Positions 22,730 through 29,991 of a DNA stretch of 60,502 nucleotides are shown one piece after another. Each line of letters starts with the position of its first letter. Within the stretch, counting starts at the first letter, position 1. The stretch spans positions 1 through 60,502 of the IMG/VR virus record IMGVR_UViG_3300013137_001181; one strand, 5' to 3'. Both the position numbers and the translations under genes were made by a program. The notes beneath the pieces are model-generated. The model did not search any database. It saw only the letters and a list, made by a program, of their open reading frames with translations, and was not told where the DNA came from. The DNA is from a virus.

Positions 22730-22770
22730 TTGTCTGAAGGTGAAGCTGAGTTCGACTCTCAGCCAGACAA
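22730..22770 (+). ncRNA. tRNA-like minihelix (acceptor stem plus T arm only)
   Basis: TTGTCTG 22730-22736 pairs with CAGACAA 22764-22770. Inside, after 8 nt, GCTGAG-TTCGACT-CTCAGC forms a T-arm-like hairpin (22745-22763) with a canonical TTCGA loop. D and anticodon arms are absent. CATG follows the 3' strand. A separate hairpin GCTGCA/TGCAGC (22705-22727) precedes it. It could be a decayed tRNA, a tRNA mimic or part of the larger RNA downstream. Confidence 0.5.
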
Positions 22771-22780
22771 CATGTTCTTT

Positions 22781-23008
22781 AATAATCTGAGTTCTGAAAT
22801 GGTCGAATAAGAGGCTAAGCAACTCTAAGACACACAGGTACAATGGCAAATGCTGAGTATTTGTGGTAGTTCTCGGACCTCGCAAGAGGTGAAAACACCA
22901 TGACAAGTGTAAAAACTATTGCTGACCGAGGCTTACTTGCGAGTGTCGCTGATTGTTGACGTGAAGACGGCAACTGAGGCTATTCTCGCTTTCGGAACTC
23001 AGGTTATT
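22781..23008 (+). ncRNA. Closed structured RNA domain
   Basis: AATAATCTGAGTTCTGAAA (22781-22799) pairs with 22990-23008 over 19 bp with two G-T wobbles and no mismatch. Within the 190-nt loop are CCTC-GCAA-GAGG (a GNRA tetraloop), GGTG-AAAA-CACC, CAAAT/ATTTG and GTTGACGT/ACGGCAAC hairpins. It follows tRNA-Thr and the minihelix and ends 17 nt before the next ATG. Known large phage RNAs such as GOLLD also lie near tRNAs, but this one is shorter and I cannot assign it. Confidence 0.6.
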
Positions 23009-23024
23009 AATTTTTTATTTATGT

Positions 23025-23417
23025 ATGAAATCTGTATCTCTGAGGAATTTTCAACTTAAACCGAATTCCTTTCTGAAGGATCTTCCTCTCACGCTTACTC
23101 GTTATGGCACTCCGTTTCTCATTGTCTCAAACTACAAGAAATCGATAGATTTGTTTGAGCCGAAGACACAAGAGCAAGTGCAAGAAGAGAAGAAAGAAGA
23201 GATTAGAATAAGCGAAGAGCTTCTTGATTTGAATCTTGGCAACGCCACAGCTTCAGAACATAAGTGCGCAGAGTGTCATGAGACTAAAAAGTGCTTTGCG
23301 GTCGCTTATGTCGATACCGATGGCACACAGCTATGGATAAAACAGTTCTGTGAGACGTGCCTTCGCGTCATCAACGAGAAAGTTAACAGGTACGGAGGCG
23401 TTTTAAAGGCAAGGTGA
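23025..23417 (+). CDS. Phd/YefM-like protein with zinc finger (paralogue of 22015 gene)
   Basis: 130 codons. N-terminus MKSVSLRNFQLKPNSFLKDL and LTRYGTPFLIVSNY follow the Phd/YefM antitoxin pattern (V-S-x-R-x-F...L-x-D-L-P...R-x-G-x-P). The linker is Gln/Glu/Lys-rich. The C-terminal part has CAECHETKKC...CETC, a four-Cys zinc site. It shares its layout with the 157-residue protein at 22015. No toxin is encoded next to it. Likely a DNA-binding regulator. Confidence 0.6.
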   Translation: MKSVSLRNFQLKPNSFLKDLPLTLTRYGTPFLIVSNYKKSIDLFEPKTQEQVQEEKKEEIRISEELLDLNLGNATASEHKCAECHETKKCFAVAYVDTDGTQLWIKQFCETCLRVINEKVNRYGGVLKAR

Positions 23418-23635
23418 TACATATGCTTATAGCAGGTGGTGGATACTCAACAATACCGACAGATGAGCCGACAGCCTTTCCTACGATGAAAGTCGAGAAG
23501 ATGGCGACAGTCGAATCAAGCGTTGCCACAGCTTCAGCAAAGCCGAAAGAGACATTCTCTCTCTCGCTTATGTTGCTTGTGGTGGTTGCAGTAGCTCTTG
23601 TCGGATTTATCATTTACAAACTAATCAAAAAGTGA
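23414..23635 (+). CDS. Small tail-anchored membrane protein
   Basis: 73 codons, overlapping its neighbours by 4 nt at each end. The N-terminal 45 residues are Thr/Ser/Pro/Ala-rich; one transmembrane helix (LMLLVVVAVALVGFIIYKLI) ends the protein with Lys-Lys. Topology suggests a single-pass protein with its polar part outside or a tail-anchored regulator. Function unknown. Confidence 0.6.
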   Translation: MIHMLIAGGGYSTIPTDEPTAFPTMKVEKMATVESSVATASAKPKETFSLSLMLLVVVAVALVGFIIYKLIKK

Positions 23636-24351
23636 GGGGAGTAGTGCTGGCAGGAGGCTTAGGAACGCGTCTTTATCCGCTTACCTATGCCACTAACAAA
23701 CATTTGTTGCCCGTATATGACAGGCCGATGATTTATTATCCTATCGAGACGCTGGTGAATGCTGGAATCAAGGATATTCTCGTTGTCGTGTCAGGACCAT
23801 ATGCCGGTCACTTTATTCCTGTCATTCAGAATGGCAAAGCGTTTGGAGATATACATATTGAATACGCATATCAGTCAAAACCTGATGGTGGTATTGCAGA
23901 TGCGCTTTCGCTTGCCGAGAAGTTTGTTGCGGGTGAGTCTCTAGCGGTCATTCTCGGTGATAACACGACTGACGCAGATATCTCAGAAGATGTTAAGAAC
24001 TTCAAAGAAGGCGCTGTTATCTTCTTGAAGAAGGTGAAAGATCCGAAGAGATTCGGTGTTGTTGTGTTTGATGATAAGATGAACGTTATACGAATAGATG
24101 AGAAACCTGAGAAGCCTGAATCAAATATGGCGGTAACAGGTCTCTATATTTATGACAACACAGTCTTTGACAGAATAAAAGGCTGTAAGCCTTCAGCACG
24201 CGGCGAACTTGAAATAACCGATGTTAATAATTTATATATCAAGGAACAAAAGATGCGCTGGTCACAGCTTAAAGGCTATTGGCTTGATGCAGGAACGTTT
24301 GACACGCTTCTGCAAGCAAATATCTACTGGTCTCTCAGGCGCAAAGAATAA
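23632..24351 (+). CDS. rmlA: Glucose-1-phosphate thymidylyltransferase
   Basis: 239 codons, start GTG at 23632 overlapping the previous TGA. The nucleotide-binding loop VVLAGGLGTRLYPLT is at 4-18, with LPVYDRPMIYYPIETL next. It continues with QSKPDGGIADAL and GDNTTD as in RmlA, and YWLDAGTFDTL near the end. The enzyme makes dTDP-glucose from dTTP and glucose-1-phosphate, the first step to dTDP-deoxysugars. No rmlB/C/D is nearby, so the product may feed the sugar cassette at 34-44 kb or host pathways. Confidence 0.88.
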   Translation: MRGVVLAGGLGTRLYPLTYATNKHLLPVYDRPMIYYPIETLVNAGIKDILVVVSGPYAGHFIPVIQNGKAFGDIHIEYAYQSKPDGGIADALSLAEKFVAGESLAVILGDNTTDADISEDVKNFKEGAVIFLKKVKDPKRFGVVVFDDKMNVIRIDEKPEKPESNMAVTGLYIYDNTVFDRIKGCKPSARGELEITDVNNLYIKEQKMRWSQLKGYWLDAGTFDTLLQANIYWSLRRKE

Positions 24352-24353
24352 CT

Positions 24354-24725
24354 ATGAGAAAAATACGATGGAGTTTTGCTATATTGCTTAACAAACTGGC
24401 GGCCAGACTTCAACTTGACAGACCTGGTGCCAATATGACGAAGATTCAGATAGACGATGAGTTCATTGTTATTAAAACAAATAATACCTACGAGGCGGCT
24501 TTCTACATGACGAAGGGCGCGCAGGTAGAGGGCGTGGTGTTTCGTCCTGTGCGGGATAATAAGCGAAGCAAGCTTGGCTACTCATACGCGTGGATCATGA
24601 CACTCTCACATGTTTCAAAGAGAGTACACGAGACGTACAAGAACGGCGTGGCTCAGTGTCTTGTTTCTGATTTAGAGTACAGCAGAAGAAAATTAAAAAA
24701 AATAGTTAAAAAAATATCTAGATAA
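24354..24725 (+). CDS. Hypothetical basic protein
   Basis: 123 codons, 2 nt after rmlA. An amphipathic basic N-terminus (MRKIRWSFAILLNKLAARLQ) that could touch membrane, then a beta-rich domain (DDEFIVIKTNNTYEAAFYM) and a Lys/Arg-rich end. Not recognised. Confidence 0.55.
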   Translation: MRKIRWSFAILLNKLAARLQLDRPGANMTKIQIDDEFIVIKTNNTYEAAFYMTKGAQVEGVVFRPVRDNKRSKLGYSYAWIMTLSHVSKRVHETYKNGVAQCLVSDLEYSRRKLKKIVKKISR

Positions 24726-24727
24726 AT

Positions 24728-25048
24728 ATGAACACATCAGACATTCAGGCGCAAATGTTGAAAGCAAACACACAGTCACGAATGGGCAACACAAAGCCTA
24801 TTCCTAATTGGAAAAGACTTGGGCTTAAGTCGAGACAGGAAGGAATAGCCTATGTTCTTAATTTTCTTAAGCAAAACGAGAAAGGAATTATCAAGCGGGG
24901 TATTGATACGTTTACCATGATAACGGTGGGCAATTATCAGTTCATGCTTGGAAAGCAAAGCGATGAGCTTGGTCTTTCTAAGTATAAAAACAAGAAAAAG
25001 CGTGAAGATAAGTCAGTGGAGAGAGGACAAGAAGAGGCTGATAATTGA
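24728..25048 (+). CDS. Hypothetical basic protein
   Basis: 106 codons, 2 nt after the previous gene. Polar and basic, with a middle helix (RQEGIAYVLNFLKQNEKG) and a highly charged C-terminus. Its last 85 nt overlap the start of the HNH frame, so translational coupling is likely. No known motif. Confidence 0.5.
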   Translation: MNTSDIQAQMLKANTQSRMGNTKPIPNWKRLGLKSRQEGIAYVLNFLKQNEKGIIKRGIDTFTMITVGNYQFMLGKQSDELGLSKYKNKKKREDKSVERGQEEADN

Positions 25049-25268
25049 GTATCAGGAGCATGGCATAACCAGCTGTGAAGGAAAGCTTATAAATACACAC
25101 TGCATGCGTACATTTGCGCTTGCGATACATCATCTTGACAGGCGCTCATCGGGTAACGCTCAGAATACGTTCGAAGAAACAAGACTTTTGTGTGCCGATT
25201 GTCATCATAGGGCCGATCAGGCGCCAGGACATCAAGAGTTTAATGAGCAACTAAGAGCGTTGCGTTAG
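24963..25268 (+). CDS. HNH endonuclease-like protein
   Basis: 101 codons from ATG at 24963 (a TTG at 24948 is the alternative). HNH elements: CEGKLINTHC, AIHHLDRRSSGN with the catalytic His pair, then LLCADCHHRAD with C-x2-C and the final His. A compact nuclease typical of phages. The start is uncertain because of the 86-nt overlap with the gene before it. The gene is followed by a promoter-attenuator unit. Confidence 0.68.
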   Translation: MSLVFLSIKTRKSVKISQWREDKKRLIIEYQEHGITSCEGKLINTHCMRTFALAIHHLDRRSSGNAQNTFEETRLLCADCHHRADQAPGHQEFNEQLRALR

Positions 25269-25274
25269 TTGCAC

Positions 25275-25303
25275 TTGACATGAAAAGTGTTGTGTATTAT
25301 AGT
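25275..25303 (+). promoter_or_regulatory. Promoter of the lysis operon
   Basis: TTGACA 25275-25280, 17-nt spacer, TATAGT 25298-25303. The predicted leader is about 60 nt long and contains a TTACTT/GAAGTAA hairpin (25322-25340) before a terminator that abuts the ATG at 25371. Confidence 0.75.
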
Positions 25304-25345
25304 TTAAAGTAGAGGTTTCGTATTACTTGTTTAGAAGTAACAACG

Positions 25346-25370
25346 AGCAGCTGAGAGGCTGCTTTTTTTT
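25346..25370 (+). terminator. Attenuator-type terminator directly before the endolysin start
   Basis: AGCAGC 25346-25351 pairs with GCTGCT 25358-25363, then an unbroken T-run to 25370; the ATG follows at once. The only Shine-Dalgarno-like bases (GAGAGG) lie in the hairpin. Expression of the downstream gene would need antitermination or an alternative fold. Confidence 0.7.
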
Positions 25371-26453
25371 ATGAAAAAACTCAATATTTCGACCATCTAC
25401 TCTCAACGAGATGGCAGATGGTCAGCAAATCTTCTCGGATTCAACACAGATCCTCAGTATTCAATCGGCAACTATGGCTGTCTTCTTACTTGTCTTGCTA
25501 TGTATTGCACTGCAACAAGTAGAACTGAGACTCCGCCTTCTCTAAATGAGAAGATAAAGAATGTAAATGGCTTCGTTAGTGGTGGTTTATATGATTGGAC
25601 TTCACTTACTCGTGTTTATTCAGATGTTGCGCAAGATTTTACTTCGGCCTATTTTTCAGACGCTGTTCCTGACTCAGCGCTTGATAAGATGCGCTCGCTC
25701 ATCGACGCGGGCAAGCCTCTTCTTGTTGAGATAGATTTCAATCCTGCTACGGTGGTTGAGGATATGCATTTTGTTCTTGTATACGGATATGACGATAACA
25801 ACGTGTTTTATATTGTTGATCCGTGGACAGGAACCAAGACCACTCTTGACGTGTATGGAGATGTTAAGCGTGTCGTGTACTCATTTAGATGCTACTCTTC
25901 GACAGTACAGGCGGAAAAACCTCAGCTCCTTGTTGATTCAGACATCTACGAACATCTTGTAAATGGTGCGACCGTGAGAAAAGATGTTGCTTCTTATCTT
26001 GAGCTCTCAGACCCTGATAACACCCAGTTTGTTGAGATTCAAAGAGTCATCGCAGGTCTAAAAAGTCGCGCCACAGACCTCCAAACTCAACTTACAAAAG
26101 CTCAGACAGACGCAACAAATAATAGTGAGCAAGTTAGCAGACTGAAGGAGCAATTGCTAAATGATGAAAAATTACGAGCAGGTCTTACTAACAGTCTAAA
26201 CGAAGCCATGCAAAAACTGTCGGGTGTACAAAAAGTGTATGAAGATCAACTGGCGGTAAAGCAAGGCCAGGTCGACACGATTGCAAAAGAAAAAGGACAG
26301 CTTAATGTGACAATCCAAACCTTAACATCAACCGTTGAGCAACAAAAGACGCGCATAACCGAACTTGTTGCTAATCAGACAAAGACCTATACCGTGGGCG
26401 AACTTGTCATGATGATTTGGAAAAAGATTATGCCTATAAAAATTAAGGTCTGA
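25371..26453 (+). CDS. C39-like cysteine peptidase with coiled coil, candidate endolysin
   Basis: 360 codons. The N-terminal 175 residues match the papain-like C39_2 fold: Cys in SIGNYGCLLTCLAM (C37), His in DMHFVLVYGYDD (H133), Asp in IVDPWTG (D150). A linker and a long coiled coil (about 215-335) follow, ending in a hydrophobic basic stretch (VGELVMMIWKKIMPIK). Such enzymes cut peptide cross-links in cell walls. The following XhlA-like and holin-like genes support a lysis role; a virion-associated protease is the alternative. Confidence 0.68.
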   Translation: MKKLNISTIYSQRDGRWSANLLGFNTDPQYSIGNYGCLLTCLAMYCTATSRTETPPSLNEKIKNVNGFVSGGLYDWTSLTRVYSDVAQDFTSAYFSDAVPDSALDKMRSLIDAGKPLLVEIDFNPATVVEDMHFVLVYGYDDNNVFYIVDPWTGTKTTLDVYGDVKRVVYSFRCYSSTVQAEKPQLLVDSDIYEHLVNGATVRKDVASYLELSDPDNTQFVEIQRVIAGLKSRATDLQTQLTKAQTDATNNSEQVSRLKEQLLNDEKLRAGLTNSLNEAMQKLSGVQKVYEDQLAVKQGQVDTIAKEKGQLNVTIQTLTSTVEQQKTRITELVANQTKTYTVGELVMMIWKKIMPIKIKV

Positions 26454-26458
26454 TATAT

Positions 26459-26740
26459 ATGACAAGAAACGATATAGATATTGCTAGAATAAATACGAAA
26501 CTTGATAACTTGCTTGAGGAAGTGAGAGAAATAAAGCAAAAACAGAGCAATATGTATGATAGGTTCGTAATGAAGGAAGAATTGAATACGCGATATTCTG
26601 AATTAAAAACAGCAAATCAGACGACAGAGGATAAATTGTCTGAGCGTATAAGGAGACTTGAGATTATTGTTTATGGCATGATAGGACTCATACTGACAGG
26701 GTTTATTGGAGCCTTGATTGCGATAGTATATAAAAAATGA
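26459..26740 (+). CDS. XhlA-like holin-associated protein
   Basis: 93 codons. An N-terminal coiled coil (about 1-65, Glu/Lys-rich heptads) leads to one transmembrane helix (IVYGMIGLILTGFIGALIAIVY) and a KK end. This is the architecture of the haemolysin XhlA family, which works with holin and endolysin in Bacillus phage lysis cassettes. It sits 5 nt after the endolysin candidate and overlaps the next gene by 4 nt. Confidence 0.7.
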   Translation: MTRNDIDIARINTKLDNLLEEVREIKQKQSNMYDRFVMKEELNTRYSELKTANQTTEDKLSERIRRLEIIVYGMIGLILTGFIGALIAIVYKK

Positions 26741-27174
26741 CACATTTTCTATATCACGCTTCGCTTTTCGTTATCCTTATTACCTATCTGTTGCTTCTTT
26801 ATGTGGGTTATCTTCTTTTTTATCCAGTGCGGTCGTTCAAGGTTATGGTTAGTCCAACACCTGTTACACAGAAGTCATATCATTTCGGAGATGTAATTGA
26901 GTTCACGCCAACAACCTGTAGATATAATGATAATGATGGAAGTGTTAATCGTGTACTGCGCAATGTTGATTATCCCACCATTGCTTATGGTATGTCCGAT
27001 GTACCTCTTGTCTCACAGCCGTTTAAGTGTGCCGTCTATCGTATTTCACTTATTCTTCCAAATAAAATGATTCAAGGCAGGTATATCGTTGAGAATTATA
27101 TCTCTATAAAGACAAACGCATTAAGAACAGAACATTATAAATGTTATACTGAGTCATTCAGCGTAATGCCATGA
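26737..27174 (+). CDS. Membrane-anchored extracytoplasmic protein (paralogue 1)
   Basis: 145 codons. N-terminal transmembrane helix (about 9-29), then a beta-rich domain with YHFGDVIEFTPTTCRY and two further Cys (FKCAVY, HYKCYT). The next gene has the same layout (YKLGEELDKTLSICK), so the two look like a tandem duplication. Within a lysis cassette, spanin-like or holin-modulating roles are possible; no family is recognised. Confidence 0.6.
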   Translation: MTHFLYHASLFVILITYLLLLYVGYLLFYPVRSFKVMVSPTPVTQKSYHFGDVIEFTPTTCRYNDNDGSVNRVLRNVDYPTIAYGMSDVPLVSQPFKCAVYRISLILPNKMIQGRYIVENYISIKTNALRTEHYKCYTESFSVMP

Positions 27175-27587
27175 AAAATAATATATTATATGCTCTTTCG
27201 CTCTTCACACTTTTTATTATGGCCATAATGATGCTTGCTTTTTTCTATGTTATGTCTTATCCGTTTGATTTGGTGAAGATTAATAAAGAGACCAATCTAA
27301 ACAGTACATATAAATTAGGTGAAGAACTCGACAAGACTCTGAGCATATGTAAGAATACAGACTCTCCTCTCTTTGTTACGCTTGAGCTGTCAAACCAAGA
27401 CATAATAATGCTTGCAAGCAAGACATCATATGCGCCGCGTGGCTGTAAGAAGTATGTAATAGCTCAGAATATTCCTTTATCTACGCATCTTGGAGCGCAC
27501 TCTCTTCGTGTTACTGCCTGTTATAACGTTCATTTTAGACAAATCTGTAAATCGTTTATTAGCGACAAGTTTCAGATTGTAAAGTAA
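27171..27587 (+). CDS. Membrane-anchored extracytoplasmic protein (paralogue 2)
   Basis: 138 codons, 4-nt overlap with paralogue 1. N-terminal transmembrane helix (about 6-30), then a beta-sandwich-like domain with YKLGEELDKTLSICK and three more Cys (GCKKY, ACYNV, ICKSF). The Gly and Cys positions match the neighbour, implying duplication and divergence. Function unknown; it precedes the holin-like gene. Confidence 0.6.
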   Translation: MKNNILYALSLFTLFIMAIMMLAFFYVMSYPFDLVKINKETNLNSTYKLGEELDKTLSICKNTDSPLFVTLELSNQDIIMLASKTSYAPRGCKKYVIAQNIPLSTHLGAHSLRVTACYNVHFRQICKSFISDKFQIVK

Positions 27588-27605
27588 GAAGGAGGTGATA
27601 TTACT

Positions 27606-27854
27606 ATGGACTTAGCAAGTGCAACATTTATTGGTTTGACCACTCTCGGCATTGTTAATGTGGTTACGTTTTTCAAATCTAATCTTGATTCGAAAACGAA
27701 GTTCGCTATTGCCGTGGTGTCAGCTTTTGCTTTAACATTTGTTCCTGTTGACATTGGAAATATATTATTAGATAAGATGAAGATTGCTATCGAGGTGGCC
27801 TTTGCCATGTCTGGTGTTTATAAGATGGCGCAGAAGGTTGGCGGTCAACAATAA
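27606..27854 (+). CDS. Holin-like membrane protein
   Basis: 82 codons from ATG at 27606, with GAAGGAGGTGATATTACT upstream, the only strong Shine-Dalgarno in this operon. Two hydrophobic segments (about 5-24 and 33-75) are separated by a charged NLDSKTKF loop. Small size, two helices and location after the endolysin and XhlA-like genes fit a holin, which opens the membrane at lysis time. Confidence 0.65.
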   Translation: MDLASATFIGLTTLGIVNVVTFFKSNLDSKTKFAIAVVSAFALTFVPVDIGNILLDKMKIAIEVAFAMSGVYKMAQKVGGQQ

Positions 27855-27873
27855 GACTTCTACCAAAAAAACG

Positions 27874-28821
27874 ATGTCTGAATCAAAAATAGGTCTCTAT
27901 TACCCGAACGGTCAAATGTTGACGATAGATCAGATTCGCAGGAAAAATGCACCACCAGTAGAAGTCTCTCCAATACCTATTCCGACACAGCGTTCTCTCG
28001 ATCAATGGACGCAACATCTTTCTGAAATGCAGAGAATGAGAGATGAAGTACTTCCTCTTCCTTCTTCAATAGACATCAAGCACGCAGCCCACGAGCCTGT
28101 TTTTTACGCACTGTTTGGTGATATCCACGCAGGAGGAGATAAGGTTGATTATGTCCGAGTTAAGGATGAGGTGCAGGCAGTAAAGGAGACGGATGGTGCT
28201 TTTGCGTTCATGCTTGGCGACGTAATGGACAACTTCTTTTTTAATCCAGCGCAACATGAAGACATAATCAATATAAATGAGCAAGCGCTCTATTCGAGAA
28301 AGGTGCTTGATGAGCTGAAAGGAAAGCTTATGGCCGGTTGGGCGGGAAATCATGAGCTTTGGAGTAGTCGTGACGGTCTTACTATGTACCATGACTTTGT
28401 TGAAAGATATGGTGCGCATTATCTTGAGGGCCTTGTTCATGTTGGTCTGACGGTTGGAGACAGTCTGTTTCATGTTTTTGGAGCCCATCAATTTGGTGGT
28501 CATTCTATTTATAATGCGGCTCATCCAGAACACAGAATGCAGAGAGAAGAAGGAGATGGTGGTGACATCTTTATTGGTGCGCACACCCATCATAAGGCGG
28601 TTAACAGGCAGACAGTAAAAGGTGTTGGCGGAGGACGCGAGGTTCTCTACATATCGCTTGGAGCATATAAGTCGTCTGATTCGTTTGCGAGAAAGCTTGG
28701 TCATTCTCCGCTTACTCCTTCTGAGATGGGCGGTGTTGGTCTTATTTTTTATCCAGATGATAAGCGCGTAGATGCGCATTGGGATATTCAAGAAGGTATA
28801 AAAGCCTTTAAAAAACTATGA
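27874..28821 (+). CDS. Calcineurin-like metallophosphoesterase
   Basis: 315 codons from ATG at 27874. The five phosphoesterase motifs are present in order: GDIHAGG (82-88), GDVMD (115-119), GNHE (158-161), a mid His (GAHQFGGH) and GAHTHH near 235. It binds two metals and hydrolyses phosphomono- or diesters. It overlaps the next gene by 4 nt. Phage members may act on nucleotides, nucleic acids or protein phosphate; the sequence does not decide. Confidence 0.85.
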   Translation: MSESKIGLYYPNGQMLTIDQIRRKNAPPVEVSPIPIPTQRSLDQWTQHLSEMQRMRDEVLPLPSSIDIKHAAHEPVFYALFGDIHAGGDKVDYVRVKDEVQAVKETDGAFAFMLGDVMDNFFFNPAQHEDIININEQALYSRKVLDELKGKLMAGWAGNHELWSSRDGLTMYHDFVERYGAHYLEGLVHVGLTVGDSLFHVFGAHQFGGHSIYNAAHPEHRMQREEGDGGDIFIGAHTHHKAVNRQTVKGVGGGREVLYISLGAYKSSDSFARKLGHSPLTPSEMGGVGLIFYPDDKRVDAHWDIQEGIKAFKKL

Positions 28822-29300
28822 GTGAAGTACCAAAACCTGTACCAGACAACATGACCTTTGTGTGGCATAGAGGAGATTTCTCTATTGCTGAGATTTATAC
28901 TAGAAAGATTAAGGACGGCTTTTCAGATGGAGTATCATATCATCGTGTGAGATATGAACGAAATGAGCAACATCAGCTTCCAGAGGAGATATTTAAATCG
29001 GTTTATTTACAGGCAATAGCTCTTTGTGGACTACATCCAGAGTTGGTTGTTTCTGTTATAAGAAATGATAAAGAAAGCGAGGTTGATGAGAGTGATAATA
29101 ATAGGCCATTTATCATGGACTCCTCTCCGCGTTATTTTCCTGGAGCAGAGGTGAAGGATATTATTTATGAAGGAACAATTTATCATTCAGATCCTAGTGT
29201 AGTTAAGAAATATGATATGTCAAAGATACCAAAGCCTCAGTCGGTCGTTACATCGCATGGTCTTACACGAAAAGAGCGTAAGCGACTTCGACATAAGTAA
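28818..29300 (+). CDS. Hypothetical protein
   Basis: 160 codons coupled to the phosphoesterase by a 4-nt overlap. Alpha/beta N-terminal half, an acidic patch (NDKESEVDESDNN) and a basic C-terminal end (LTRKERKRLRHK). No known motif. A 19-nt gap separates it from the HIT gene. Confidence 0.55.
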   Translation: MSEVPKPVPDNMTFVWHRGDFSIAEIYTRKIKDGFSDGVSYHRVRYERNEQHQLPEEIFKSVYLQAIALCGLHPELVVSVIRNDKESEVDESDNNRPFIMDSSPRYFPGAEVKDIIYEGTIYHSDPSVVKKYDMSKIPKPQSVVTSHGLTRKERKRLRHK

Positions 29301-29319
29301 AAATTAATTTATTTTTACA

Positions 29320-29991
29320 ATGTTACTTAAAGAAGGGTGTGCTTTTTGTTACGAAAAAAGTTGGCCTCATTTTGCAAAATATGGAAGACAAAATTTAAAT
29401 CAAATGACCGTTGCTGAGTCTGATGTTTGGATAGCAAAACCAGATATATTGCCAGCACAGCCTCAAGGATTGCATTTTGTGATGCGACCCAAGGACCACG
29501 TGCTTAATTACATGAGTGCAGACACAGATTCGCTTGGTAGGTTTATATATGGTATCGAGCGAAGATTTGGTCCTGTGGCGATTATGAAGCATGGTGACGT
29601 TAAGGAGGAGGCCGCCTCTGTTATGAGCGTGAGACACGATCACACGCATCTTTTTCCTTCCGTTGACATTCGCGTTATTGATTATGTGCGCGACTTAATA
29701 GACTCACAAGGAATTCCATATCAAATCATTGACGCTCCTGATATTTCTTATTTAGTTCAGCTTCAAAAAGTGTTTAAAGGACAGCCGTATCTTTATGTTC
29801 AGCATGGTGGCGTTGGTCTTTTTGTGAATGATGAGCATGAGCAACTTGGTTCTCAGCAGATTCAGCATGCTATGCAGTGTCATTTTAATGGAGCAACTTT
29901 TAATTGGAAGAATATAGATTCAAATCCAGATCTTGCTAAATTATCAGTTGAAAGACTTTCTTACTATGAAGAAAAGTTTGGAAAAATATAA
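29320..29991 (+). CDS. HIT-like nucleotide-binding protein
   Basis: 223 codons. CAFC near residue 7 is a zinc-binding start common in HIT/GalT relatives; GLHFVMRPKDHV and VRHDHTHLFPS (HDHTH at 106-110) follow the order of the HIT fold, where the His triad transfers nucleotidyl groups. The C-terminal 100 residues are a separate domain. Substrate unknown. A second HIT protein follows in an overlapping frame. Confidence 0.65.
   Translation: MLLKEGCAFCYEKSWPHFAKYGRQNLNQMTVAESDVWIAKPDILPAQPQGLHFVMRPKDHVLNYMSADTDSLGRFIYGIERRFGPVAIMKHGDVKEEAASVMSVRHDHTHLFPSVDIRVIDYVRDLIDSQGIPYQIIDAPDISYLVQLQKVFKGQPYLYVQHGGVGLFVNDEHEQLGSQQIQHAMQCHFNGATFNWKNIDSNPDLAKLSVERLSYYEEKFGKI

Noticed and set aside
22704-22771. 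A second tRNA with anticodon GTC (Asp)
   Set aside because: A loop TTGTCTG can be drawn, but the anticodon stem has a G-G mismatch and no 5' strand pairs with the 3' acceptor strand in the right place. The same bases pair better as the minihelix acceptor stem.
22015-23417. Toxin-antitoxin locus
   Set aside because: The Phd-like proteins have zinc-type C-termini and no adjacent frame resembles Doc, YoeB or another toxin.
23632-24351. Complete dTDP-rhamnose pathway
   Set aside because: Only rmlA is present in the window; no rmlB, rmlC or rmlD was found.
28066-28791. 241-codon minus-strand frame
   Set aside because: It is wholly antisense to the metallophosphoesterase, which has all its catalytic motifs; the antisense product is basic and low in structure.
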